Source: an uncultured Bacteroidales bacterium (lineage in GTDB: Bacteria > Bacteroidota > Bacteroidia > Bacteroidales > Muribaculaceae). From it: 64,000 nt of DNA. The position numbers were made by a program, and so were the translations under genes. Under the pieces are notes generated by a model. That model searched no databases. It saw only the letters and a list, made by a program, of their open reading frames with translations, and was not told the DNA's origin. Each line of letters starts with the position of its first letter. Position 1 is the stretch's first letter. The DNA lies in NCBI GenBank assembly GCA_902779125.1, contig CACZAC010000004.1:30519-94518 (forward strand). Reading direction: 5' to 3'. Positions 26,735 through 34,975 of this stretch are shown in pieces.

Positions 26735-29401
26735 CTAGGGTTCTGGGCGAAGAATGATGCTGATGACGGCGTTGACGTCGGCAATGGAAACCTCGCCGTC
26801 GCCGTTGACATCACGCGTCAAGTCGCCAGCGCCAGTCGTGATGGTCGAAATGACGGCATTGACATCGGCAACGGTAATCTCACCGTCAAGATTCACATCG
26901 GCAGTTGCCGTGGTGATGATGGGTTCGATTCTGGTAAACCATCCCCAAATGCCCGAATGCTTGTAGGTCTGTTGCAAACCAGCCGGGACATAGAGCACCG
27001 CCTTGTCATAGATACTGCGCGTGAAGCTGCTCGGTGTAGCCAGTGTGGGAGGCACAGTTGCCAGACTGGTTACACTGACCATGCGCGGGTTGTTGTCAAA
27101 CGCTCTGTCATCAATCGTTTCCACGGCTCTGCCCAGCGTGAGGTGCTTGAGATAGATGCACTTGAAGAACGATTTCTCTCCGATGGCAGTAACCTTGTCG
27201 GGGATGACAACATCGGTCAGAGCGAAACACTCAGAAAAAGCCTCGTCACCAATTGTGGTGAGAGAATCGGACAAAACCAGATTCTGAAGGGCATCACATC
27301 CTGAAAAAGCAATTGCCCCAATCTGCTTGATACCAGGAGACATTACCACTTCGTTCAGTCCACTGCAACCATTGAACGCTCCATATCCGATTGCCTCCAT
27401 CGAAGCGGGGAAACTGATAGACGACAGACTGACGCAGTCGCGGAAAACATAATCGTCGATAATTGTTAAACCCTCAGGGATGTTGATGCTTCTCAGTCCG
27501 GAACACGATGCAAAGGCAGCATAGTTCAAGGCAGTGAGGCTATCGGGCAGAACAACTTCCTTCAACCCTGTGCAACCAAAGAACACTTGATCGTCAATGG
27601 TACTGAGAGATGACGGCAACGACAGGCTCTTCAGACCGGTGCAGTAGGAAAAAGAGGCCACACCGACGGCGGTAACACCTTCTTCTAGCGTGAGAGACGT
27701 CAATCCCTCGCACTCAATAAACGCATAGCGGGGCACCTTGCCTACCGATGCAGGAATCACCAAATCGTGAACTTCCTCACCCGCCACAAACAATCGATGA
27801 GCATAACTCAAGGGATTGCCATAATGGTCAACAAAGGCAATCTGCAGCCACGATTCCAGGGTAGGAATCTCGACATGGGTCAAGGCGAAGCAATCCTGGA
27901 ATGCCTTATTGCCGATAGAGGTCAAACTGGAGGGTAACTCCACTCGCTCCAGATTCATGCAATTGGCAAATGCCTGAGCGCCAATACTTGTCAGACCCTC
28001 GGGCAGGTTTACGCGGGCTAATCGTGTGCAATTCCTGAAAGCGTAGTCCTCCAATACCGTTATAGTGGACGGCAAAGTGACACTAGTCAGACGCTCACAA
28101 TTCCTGAAAGAGCCTCGGCCGATACCTCTCACGGGTAACGTTTCTCCGTCATACGTCACCTGGGACGGTATAACGACATCACCGCTGTAGCTGTCATATC
28201 TTGTGTCCCGATAGGTAAGATACACACCAGTGCCGTCCTCATCATACATATAGTAAAAACCGTCGGACTCAAAGTCATAGCCATCCTCATGCTCTATCAC
28301 ATCGGGATAGATATGAATCAGCATCTGTTGATAACTGTTGAACGAATAACCTTCGACCGAGAAAGCATCAAGCCTGAAGTAACCGTCGCCAGTGCCTGCC
28401 CAACCCCAATTGATGTGATAACGGCCATTATTGCAACCATCAAGGACAAACGCATGTCCTCCTTGAAGGTTATCATTGCCCGAGAACAAAACGGGATGAC
28501 CCTGAAGGATTTCCTGCTTGATCATGGCATCCCAATCCTCACGATTGTAGCTGGAACGCTCCACCATAATCGTGTTGCTGTAGCCAAACGCACGCATACC
28601 CGACAACTGTTGGGACACATACGCCCCGCTGCCGTCGGGACTGTAATCCATATGGCATGACTGGCCACAATAGCGCATCAGCGTGGCAACAGCATCGGCC
28701 TGGGACTCGGTGTATTGTACAACCCTGTAGTTGTCAATCATCTCATCCCAATTCAGCACCTTGCCTTGCAGTGTAGGTACACTGATATTGTGCGTACGGG
28801 TCTTGTAGGCCGACAACGACGGTGCACGGCTCGGATAACGCCAGTAGTACATCACCTGGGCCATTGCCGTGGCGACACAACCCGTCACACAACGCTCACC
28901 GTTATACATGGGGCATTGGTTCCAGTAAGGTGCACTCTGGCTCCAGTTACAGGTCAACATCGGTGGAACGGTGGCATCGTCTGTATCCTCAGCGCGGTTC
29001 ACACGGGCTCCTGGATGGGAGTGCAGCCATTCCAGCTGCTCCTTGTAGCTGTTCAGCAGCCACTGCATGTTACAAGGCAGGTTAGCCATATCGACCTTGC
29101 CATCGCCATAACCCAGAATACCTTCAGCACGGTCATCACCAGCCACAATGACAAAGGCCTTGCCGTCATCAACATCAAACACATAGTAGTCGGCACTACC
29201 ATTGTTGGCCGATGACTGCTCGGTGTATTGCAGCCGAATGTCAGGTGTGGCTCCAATCATCAACTTTCCCGATGCTTGGGAACGGATAAAACTTGTTGCC
29301 GATGCTCGGGCGGTTCCTGCATCGACACTGGCCGCCATCATGCCTGTCACAGTCAACAGGACAAACGCAGCTACTATAAACGACTTCTTGTAACTCATCA
29401 T
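26735..29401 (-). CDS. C10 family cysteine peptidase with BspA-like leucine-rich repeats and dockerin (paralogue)
   Basis: The start is placed at ATG 29401 (MMSYKKSFIVAAFVLLTVTG), which begins a signal peptide; the longer frame to 29434 uses a TTG inside the leader. The mature order is Spi-like pro-region, C10 peptidase with Cys175 ('TGCVATAMAQ') and His316 ('GGHAFVLDG'), LRR_5 repeats (about 420-810), and two dockerin loops ('DVNLDGEITVADVNAV', 'DVNGDGEVSIADVNAV'). About 888 residues. It is a clear tandem paralogue of the 23375 gene, with the same architecture but fewer repeats and much sequence divergence in the repeats. Each has its own promoter and terminator. Confidence 0.93.
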   Translation of the reverse strand: MMSYKKSFIVAAFVLLTVTGMMAASVDAGTARASATSFIRSQASGKLMIGATPDIRLQYTEQSSANNGSADYYVFDVDDGKAFVIVAGDDRAEGILGYGDGKVDMANLPCNMQWLLNSYKEQLEWLHSHPGARVNRAEDTDDATVPPMLTCNWSQSAPYWNQCPMYNGERCVTGCVATAMAQVMYYWRYPSRAPSLSAYKTRTHNISVPTLQGKVLNWDEMIDNYRVVQYTESQADAVATLMRYCGQSCHMDYSPDGSGAYVSQQLSGMRAFGYSNTIMVERSSYNREDWDAMIKQEILQGHPVLFSGNDNLQGGHAFVLDGCNNGRYHINWGWAGTGDGYFRLDAFSVEGYSFNSYQQMLIHIYPDVIEHEDGYDFESDGFYYMYDEDGTGVYLTYRDTRYDSYSGDVVIPSQVTYDGETLPVRGIGRGSFRNCERLTSVTLPSTITVLEDYAFRNCTRLARVNLPEGLTSIGAQAFANCMNLERVELPSSLTSIGNKAFQDCFALTHVEIPTLESWLQIAFVDHYGNPLSYAHRLFVAGEEVHDLVIPASVGKVPRYAFIECEGLTSLTLEEGVTAVGVASFSYCTGLKSLSLPSSLSTIDDQVFFGCTGLKEVVLPDSLTALNYAAFASCSGLRSINIPEGLTIIDDYVFRDCVSLSSISFPASMEAIGYGAFNGCSGLNEVVMSPGIKQIGAIAFSGCDALQNLVLSDSLTTIGDEAFSECFALTDVVIPDKVTAIGEKSFFKCIYLKHLTLGRAVETIDDRAFDNNPRMVSVTSLATVPPTLATPSSFTRSIYDKAVLYVPAGLQQTYKHSGIWGWFTRIEPIITTATADVNLDGEITVADVNAVISTITTGAGDLTRDVNGDGEVSIADVNAVISIILRPEP

Positions 29402-29462
29402 TATTGTAAAATGCTTTATAATAATTAGTAACAAACGATAGCTTTAATCCTTAGGAATGCCG

Positions 29463-29493
29463 CAAATTTATAACTCTTTTTTCAATAAAACAA
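29463..29493 (-). promoter_or_regulatory. Promoter of the 26735-29401 C10 peptidase gene
   Basis: On the minus strand, TTG (29493-29491), a 20-nt spacer and TAAATTTG (29470-29463) match the Bacteroidetes consensus. The leader is about 55-60 nt and contains the TTATAATAATTAGTAA-like sequence shared with the other C10 gene. Confidence 0.7.
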
Positions 29494-29562
29494 CCTTTTT
29501 TCAAGAAATATTCCTTCACTCTCCAAATGCCACCGCCATAGGCGTCAACACACTATCAATCA

Positions 29563-29605
29563 CTAAAAAATGGCGTTGGGATGTCAAAACAACACTCCAA
29601 CGCCA
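29563..29605 (-). terminator. Terminator after the M6 metallopeptidase gene
   Basis: TGGCGTTGG (29571-29579) pairs perfectly with CCAACGCCA (29597-29605). In the minus direction the hairpin is followed by TTTTTT (29570-29565). Confidence 0.85.
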
Positions 29606-29645
29606 ACTATGGTTAATCTGTCGGGGGAACGAGGCCAATGTGAAC

Positions 29646-31355
29646 TTACTCTGGCATGGTCAGAATGATGGTTATGACAGCATTGACATCGGCAATGGTT
29701 ACCTCTCCGTCACCGTTGACATCACACGTCATATCGACGCTACCATTCAAGATACCTGTTATCACAGCATTGACATCGGCAACAGTGACTTCGCCGTCAC
29801 CATTCACATCGCCAGGCAGAGGCTCCTCGGCCTTCATATACCAGAACGAAGCCAACCGTTTCTCAGCATCCACAGCCATCTCGGTAATGGGTTTGTGCAT
29901 GAGACCGCCCGCGAAGACCGTGGCGGCAGGTATGGATGTGTCGGTGAGTGCATTGATGTCACCCTGTGGCCAAGTGTCAGTCATGTTGGTAAAACCCGAC
30001 AAGACGTTGTCGGCTGGAATGATGGTCATGCGCTGGTGGGACTTAACGTTGTTGGGAGTGTTGCTATCCCACGCCGACTTGCTATAGTCCACATGCAAAA
30101 TCAGGATACCCTCGGCAGCAAGGTACGCGTCCCAATCGGTCTTAGTGCGGTATTCCAGCAGATAATATTCATTGGGGTTGGCATTGTTGGTGACTTTCAC
30201 CGCTGAGCCCTCGTCGGTGTTGAGGGGTGAAAGTGTATATTGGGTATCCTCGACAGGGTCAACAAGGTCCATCCAGCCCATAAAATGGCGCTCATAGGAG
30301 GTATAACCGCATGGCGTGTTGCCATTGTCCAGATAGCAGCCATGGTCCATAATGGACCAGTTGCTCATGCCATAGGCAGTGCCATTGTTGGTCGGATAGA
30401 AGTCTGGCAAACCCAGGCAGTGACCGAACTCGTGGCAGAAAGTGCCGATACCATCGATAACAGTGCTGTAATTGCTACTGCCCTCCAGTTCATTGAAGAC
30501 CGCAAACCTGTCGATGGTGACACCGTTGAGCTGGAACGGGCCTGTCGTGCTGTAACCCCAGTCATAACACTCCTGCATATCCCACTGGCAGGGCCAAACG
30601 CTCTCGGGGACGGTGCGCCAAGCCTGGGCCTCGCCCACACCGGCATAGAGCACTACCACTACATCGACCTGACCGTCACCATCGTTGTCATAGTTTGAGA
30701 AATCGACATTGTCAACTCCTGTACAGGCTTCATAAATCATCGTGCCCAGTTGCGCGTCATATTCATTCACGTTGGCACCATAGTAGGCGCGGTTATGGGG
30801 CAGGTCAACAGGACCCAGAATCTCGAAGCGGGGCGAGAACTGCCCGCGTGACTGCGATTCAAAGTAATGCAGGCAACTCTTGTTCTTCTCATTGAACTGG
30901 TTCTGGAAAGTGGCCAAAGGATCAGAGTCGATAAATTTTACATCGGTGTAGTTGACCAGGATGATAGGAATGCGTGGAGAACCCTTCGTGGGCACTTGAG
31001 GGTTGTCATTATCCTCACGACGCGGCATGCGATGAGGACGTGATTTGAGCGTCATCTGGTCACTATAAGCTGTGATAAACGCCACTTCCTCAATGCCACG
31101 GAATCCCTCGTTGTGTGCCAGGACATTGCTTAACTGCCCATCGGCAGTGTAGCAATAGTCACCATGCTGATCGAGGGCGACTGTCAAGCCGTCTAACGTC
31201 ATCAGCGAGTGGTTGAACTCGCCGCCTTGCATCACCAGCGTCACTGTCGAGCCATCGCTCTGGACATGAGTGAAAGGAACGGGCTTGGCAGGCACCGCCA
31301 TCGCCATCAGGCAGGCAGCGGCGGCTATGGCTATTGCCAGTAGTGTCCTTTTCAT
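29646..31355 (-). CDS. M6 family metallopeptidase with C-terminal dockerin
   Basis: The 569-residue secreted zinc peptidase is related to immune inhibitor A. A signal peptide (1-20) is followed by a pro-region and an M6 catalytic domain. The zinc motif HEFGHCLGLPD is at residues 308-318 (His308, Glu309, His312, Asp318). 'YGMSNWSIMDHG' supplies the Met-turn-like element. The C-terminus has two dockerin loops ('DVNGDGEVTVADVNAV' and 'DVNGDGEVTIADVNAV'). Its ATG overlaps the stop of the upstream lipoprotein gene by 4 bp (ATGA), so the two are translationally coupled. It is the third dockerin-tailed secreted peptidase in a row. Confidence 0.93.
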   Translation of the reverse strand: MKRTLLAIAIAAAACLMAMAVPAKPVPFTHVQSDGSTVTLVMQGGEFNHSLMTLDGLTVALDQHGDYCYTADGQLSNVLAHNEGFRGIEEVAFITAYSDQMTLKSRPHRMPRREDNDNPQVPTKGSPRIPIILVNYTDVKFIDSDPLATFQNQFNEKNKSCLHYFESQSRGQFSPRFEILGPVDLPHNRAYYGANVNEYDAQLGTMIYEACTGVDNVDFSNYDNDGDGQVDVVVVLYAGVGEAQAWRTVPESVWPCQWDMQECYDWGYSTTGPFQLNGVTIDRFAVFNELEGSSNYSTVIDGIGTFCHEFGHCLGLPDFYPTNNGTAYGMSNWSIMDHGCYLDNGNTPCGYTSYERHFMGWMDLVDPVEDTQYTLSPLNTDEGSAVKVTNNANPNEYYLLEYRTKTDWDAYLAAEGILILHVDYSKSAWDSNTPNNVKSHQRMTIIPADNVLSGFTNMTDTWPQGDINALTDTSIPAATVFAGGLMHKPITEMAVDAEKRLASFWYMKAEEPLPGDVNGDGEVTVADVNAVITGILNGSVDMTCDVNGDGEVTIADVNAVITIILTMPE

Positions 31356-31963
31356 TTTTTCTTGGCTTCGGCGGTCTCGTTGGCGATATACTCCTTCATA
31401 TCCTCTTTGAGGCCGACACCGGTCTCAAGGTCCACAAAATCGTCGATGCGCCATGTGCCGTCTTCCAGCTTCATCGTCAGGCACAGCGGGGTGACATTGT
31501 CAAAATTGTGCAGTTTCAACTCGACGGTCGCCCAGGGGCCGATCCTCTCGACAACCTTCACGTCACTGACGGACAAGTTATGCCAATCCTGACCCATAAT
31601 CCAATAGTCGAAATCCCAGAAACCCATCTCATTTTGATGATAGAGGCTGTCAATCTCATTGACTTTTTTCATGAGCTTGTTCCACTCGCTGCTGCAGTAG
31701 TTGGCTTCAAAATCGGCACGTCGCTCATACACATCATTTGCCATCATGGAGTCTATATCCAGATTGCGCAGCGAATCTGCCTCGTTATACACCTTGAAAA
31801 CAGCGCCGTAGATTTCCTGCACGCGCTCCACTACCGCTGCAGTGTCAAGACCATCATGACCACCCTCACTGTCGCTTTTCACGACAGCACCACGCGACGA
31901 GCAAGCCCCCAACACCAGAAATGCGGCTGCTGCCAAAAGAATCAAATTGTTTATCGTTTTCAT
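31352..31963 (-). CDS. DUF3828-like lipoprotein
   Basis: The start is at ATG 31963 (MKTINNLILLAAAAFLVLGAC, a lipoprotein signal); the frame to 31999 runs into the promoter. The 203-residue product has a helical N-terminal part ('VVERVQEIYGAVFKVYNEAD') and a beta-rich C-terminal part ending 'LEDGTWRIDDFVDLETG', the pattern of DUF3828 and related lumazine-binding-like proteins. It lies directly before the M6 peptidase gene with an ATGA overlap. A role in binding or inhibiting the peptidase before release is possible but is inference only. Confidence 0.75.
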   Translation of the reverse strand: MKTINNLILLAAAAFLVLGACSSRGAVVKSDSEGGHDGLDTAAVVERVQEIYGAVFKVYNEADSLRNLDIDSMMANDVYERRADFEANYCSSEWNKLMKKVNEIDSLYHQNEMGFWDFDYWIMGQDWHNLSVSDVKVVERIGPWATVELKLHNFDNVTPLCLTMKLEDGTWRIDDFVDLETGVGLKEDMKEYIANETAEAKKK

Positions 31964-31986
31964 TTTATCATTAGATTTTACTCCTG

Positions 31987-32017
31987 CAAAGATACACATT
32001 TTCCCTAAAACAACAAA
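31987..32017 (-). promoter_or_regulatory. Promoter of the DUF3828-M6 peptidase operon
   Basis: On the minus strand, TTTG (32017-32014), a 19-nt spacer and TATCTTTG (31994-31987) match the Bacteroidetes consensus. The leader is about 18-20 nt. Confidence 0.75.
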
Positions 32018-32070
32018 CCATCCACTAGCCGGGACACTGATTGGCTTCTGTTAACTGACACAAGAAACCA

Positions 32071-32661
32071 TTAGTACTTCATTTTCTTAAGGTAATCTTC
32101 AACTAATACCTCACATTCCTTTTTAGCAACTTCTATATCGTCAAATGCGATGATATGAAAATTATTCTTTTTACAACAATTCAACAACTCATTATGAATT
32201 TCTTCTATCCGTTTTTCCTCTTTCTCAGTTTTATCTGAAATGCCCTTTCTTGTGGTTTTCCTCTTTAACAAAACTTTTTCTTTTACTGACAACTTATTAT
32301 CTAGACCTATCAGCAAATAATCCTTATCTGAAAGAGAGGACAAAAACGACTCCGAGAAATGCATGCCCTCAATAATGATATTTTCACCACGCTTGCGATA
32401 AATCTCTATTATGCCCGCTATGGTTTGAGATACTATTTCTTTCTGTTCGTTTAAAGCCGCTACAGACATCTTATATGTTGATGTTGAGAAGATTGATTCA
32501 TTTTTAGTTGTTACATAAAAGAAATTCCGCACCATGTCTGTGCATAAAACTCCTGAAAAACAATATTTATTAGCAAGATGATTTGCTATAATTGATTTCC
32601 CTGAAAAAGAACCTGCAGCAATGATTATAACCGGGGAGACATTAGTTTTCATTATTTTCAT
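32071..32661 (-). CDS. P-loop kinase resembling 2-phosphoglycerate kinase
   Basis: The 196-residue protein is the last gene of an AT-rich minus-strand operon. Walker A is 'AAGSFSGKS' (Lys22, Ser23). 'CTDMVRNFF' (40-48) matches the 'sTDsiRevl' motif and 'IIIEGMHFS' (95-103, Glu97 and His100 or nearby) matches the 'vIiEGvHl' motif of the 2-phosphoglycerate kinase / P4-like family. This is a partial family match: archaeal 2-phosphoglycerate kinases are longer. It probably phosphorylates a small acid or sugar phosphate. The C-terminal third is Lys/Glu-rich and helical. Codon use is A/T-rich, unlike the flanking genes. Confidence 0.7.
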   Translation of the reverse strand: MKIMKTNVSPVIIIAAGSFSGKSIIANHLANKYCFSGVLCTDMVRNFFYVTTKNESIFSTSTYKMSVAALNEQKEIVSQTIAGIIEIYRKRGENIIIEGMHFSESFLSSLSDKDYLLIGLDNKLSVKEKVLLKRKTTRKGISDKTEKEEKRIEEIHNELLNCCKKNNFHIIAFDDIEVAKKECEVLVEDYLKKMKY

Positions 32662-32734
32662 TTATCTCTTTTGAATAGTTTGACCAAAATCCATCAAAAA
32701 CTTATTTCTAAAACTTTTCTCAAATCCTTATAAC

Positions 32735-33757
32735 TCACTTAAACGAGTCACACCATGACCTTACCTTATCCCAATCTATGCTACCATCTTGATCTCGATA
32801 GTATCCACAACTAAGATAGATAGCATCATCTCCAAAAACGGGCAACAGATAATCCAATACCTGTGGAGTTGTTATCGTGAAAATAGGTTTAAAATTTGGA
32901 TTAAGTGGTTTTTGTTTTTCAACTAAAAGTTTTTTCTCATCTAATTCATGTGGTAACGGTGTGCCTATATGCAAAAGGTCGACACCAGACAACTGAACAA
33001 TGGTAAGTAAGGCATCCATAGAAATATTGCCCTTAATAGCTTCATACCCTATTCGATGGCCCCATATACTAATTTTGGGATAACGTTTTTTAAGCCCAAA
33101 AACTGGACCAAATCCAGAGATCAGGTAATCTATCATGAATATGTTTATACCCATTTCTATAAGGCTCTCTATAAAACTATAATCCGAAATATAGGCCGTG
33201 ATATTTGGTACAAAATATGCCGCAGAGCCAATGGCCGCCTGAATATACTTTGCCTCAGTGAATAAATTCTTTTTTGTCAGAAAGAAACACTCATCATTCT
33301 TAAACACATTGCACCCTAACTCAATAAAACGTCTTGCTTGTGCAGCTTTTTCTTCTGCTGTCTGATGATAGTATGGTTTAAATATTGTTCCTTTTAAAGG
33401 AAAACCACTTAAAGCAATCTTTTCTCTGGAGATATAGTTTCTTAAACTTGAGTCTGACAAGTCTACTTCTGAAAGATATATATCCCCAAAATCCATTAGA
33501 TTATACACGCACATTGTCATGAATTTCTCAAAGAAAAAATCCATGCACCAAAAGCTGTCATCAATCCACAATTCTAATACCGAAGATGATGAATTATAGT
33601 TGTATCGAACCCACTTCAAATCTCCTATCCCACTTGGAAGAATATCTTTTTGAGTTGGAGATAGCGAAAAAGTACTTCCATATTCAAACTCATTGACAAT
33701 AGTTTGAATCGGAGCAGATGTTTTCCCAATGATATACTTTAATCTTAATCTTCCCAT
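32735..33757 (-). CDS. Divergent RuBisCO-like protein (form IV-type)
   Basis: The 340-residue protein aligns with the RuBisCO large-subunit barrel at successive motifs. 'GTIFKP' places Lys127 at the position of spinach Lys175. 'FKNDE' (152-156) keeps the carbamylated lysine (Lys153) and both acidic metal ligands (Asp155, Glu156). 'GHRIGYEAI' keeps His234-Arg235 (spinach 294-295). 'LLHIGT' keeps His263 (spinach 327). The loop-6 lysine is replaced (His270), spinach Lys177 is Tyr, and the phosphate-binding glycines near the end are lost. Carboxylation is therefore not expected; an enolisation or isomerisation of a phosphorylated compound is more likely. It overlaps the upstream dehydrogenase-like gene by 13 bp. 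It is shorter than usual RuBisCO-like proteins, with a reduced N-terminal domain. Confidence 0.75.
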   Translation of the reverse strand: MGRLRLKYIIGKTSAPIQTIVNEFEYGSTFSLSPTQKDILPSGIGDLKWVRYNYNSSSSVLELWIDDSFWCMDFFFEKFMTMCVYNLMDFGDIYLSEVDLSDSSLRNYISREKIALSGFPLKGTIFKPYYHQTAEEKAAQARRFIELGCNVFKNDECFFLTKKNLFTEAKYIQAAIGSAAYFVPNITAYISDYSFIESLIEMGINIFMIDYLISGFGPVFGLKKRYPKISIWGHRIGYEAIKGNISMDALLTIVQLSGVDLLHIGTPLPHELDEKKLLVEKQKPLNPNFKPIFTITTPQVLDYLLPVFGDDAIYLSCGYYRDQDGSIDWDKVRSWCDSFK

Positions 33758-34728
33758 ACTAATCTTTGTATATGTTCATTGGCTCTATCTATTCTATAAG
33801 ACTGCTCCCTTGTTATGGATTCCAATGAATGCGAACGCTTTGGTCGCACTTGAATTGCTAACCTAATTAGAGCATGATAGTCCAATGATTGCAGATAGTG
33901 TATTTCTTTTGCAGTAATTCCCATCATTTTACCCAATTTCAACAACATAGACATTGACAAACCATAGTTATGCCATTCTGGGAAAAGAACGATAGCCAAT
34001 AATGAGCCAAAAAACACAGCTTTCCCATGGGGCAATTGAGTATTCTTTTCAAAACACCTTGCAAAAGAATGGTCAATTCCACAACCGATTTCGTGGTTCC
34101 CATTGGTCTTCATAACAAGGCACTTTATTGTTAACAAAATTGCTATTCTTTTTAGAATTATTCTATCATCACATCCGTTCTCATAAAGGGAATTCAACTC
34201 ATGAGTCTGTTCAACTATCCAGGAAAGCAAACCATCAAAATCCAGATGATGCTTCATCGAATAATCAATTATTGAGAAATATAAACCGATAAACTCTCCT
34301 ATTCCCCACAAAGATTTCTCTATTCCATTTGCTTGTAAATAAGGAATATCAAAAATTGTTTTCACAGGAAAAACAGTCTCAATCGACGCACTCTGTTCGT
34401 CATCAGTTATACTGTATCTATTGGTTCCAAAAGAATCATTTGCTAATTGCGTCGGTATTGTCACTAAAGGCAGGCATCTCTTTTCAGCTAAATATTTCCC
34501 ATCATTATGAGCCTGGAAGCCTCCAATTGAAAAAATGCAATTTAGATCCTTAAACAACAACACTTTACAATGTTCTGAATCCAGTAGGGTTTCATGGTTT
34601 TTCGATTGAATCAATGAAATATAATGATCAGTGAATGATATCTCATATCCACCAATCATATCACTCCAAACAGTTGAGTTGTTTGCTTCTGCTAGGCGGG
34701 CAAATTGATCTAACTCTTGAACATCCAT
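33745..34728 (-). CDS. Glycerol-1-phosphate dehydrogenase / dehydroquinate synthase-like enzyme
   Basis: The 327-residue protein belongs to the superfamily of iron-type alcohol dehydrogenases, sn-glycerol-1-phosphate dehydrogenase and dehydroquinate synthase. 'SIGGFQAHNDGKYLA' (67-81) is the nucleotide-binding turn with the usual Asp as Asn75 and Lys78 kept. 'IPTQLANDSFGT' (91-102) matches the 'vPTs.s.Dg.aS' motif of glycerol-1-phosphate dehydrogenases. Metal ligands are Glu145 in 'GIGEF' (Asp in the family), His220 ('GIDHSF') and His234 ('PHGK'). The Asp-to-Glu change and the altered GGG turn suggest a specialised substrate. It is first gene of the island operon, with a promoter at 34761-34790. 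Confidence 0.75.
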   Translation of the reverse strand: MDVQELDQFARLAEANNSTVWSDMIGGYEISFTDHYISLIQSKNHETLLDSEHCKVLLFKDLNCIFSIGGFQAHNDGKYLAEKRCLPLVTIPTQLANDSFGTNRYSITDDEQSASIETVFPVKTIFDIPYLQANGIEKSLWGIGEFIGLYFSIIDYSMKHHLDFDGLLSWIVEQTHELNSLYENGCDDRIILKRIAILLTIKCLVMKTNGNHEIGCGIDHSFARCFEKNTQLPHGKAVFFGSLLAIVLFPEWHNYGLSMSMLLKLGKMMGITAKEIHYLQSLDYHALIRLAIQVRPKRSHSLESITREQSYRIDRANEHIQRLVWED

Positions 34729-34760
34729 GAATCATTCATTAAAAATACCTCTTCATTTTG

Positions 34761-34790
34761 CAAAAATACAGCATTAATAATTAAATACAA
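34761..34790 (-). promoter_or_regulatory. Promoter of the island operon (minus strand)
   Basis: On the minus strand, TTG (34790-34788), a 19-nt spacer and TATTTTTG (34768-34761) match the Bacteroidetes consensus. The leader to ATG 34728 is about 25 nt. Confidence 0.65.
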
Positions 34791-34830
34791 TTATAATCTA
34801 CTTTATTTTTACAATTTAATTAAAAAAAGA

Positions 34831-34861
34831 TTGCTATTTTAAGTAAAAAGATATATCTTTG
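34831..34861 (+). promoter_or_regulatory. Promoter of the phosphoribosyltransferase-like gene (plus strand)
   Basis: TTG (34831-34833), a 20-nt spacer and TATCTTTG (34854-34861) match the consensus. Together with 34761-34790 it makes a divergent promoter pair about 40 bp apart. The leader to ATG 34976 is about 105 nt, long enough for regulation. Confidence 0.65.
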
Positions 34862-34975
34862 TCACGTTATTAGTAGATTGTAAGTTTGTAGAAGCATATT
34901 CAAATTACGTAATTTACATACTCAACTAATTTACTAAGTTTACCTTTAGATTTTTTATTATTCATATTTGCAATT

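Noticed and set aside
23375-31355. A cellulosome locus suggested by dockerin repeats
   Set aside because: No cohesin or scaffoldin was seen and the enzymes are peptidases; only the docking tail is shared.
32735-33757. A carbon-fixing RuBisCO
   Set aside because: The loop-6 lysine, the second active-site lysine and the phosphate-binding glycines are missing and there is no phosphoribulokinase gene, so carboxylation of RuBP is not supported.
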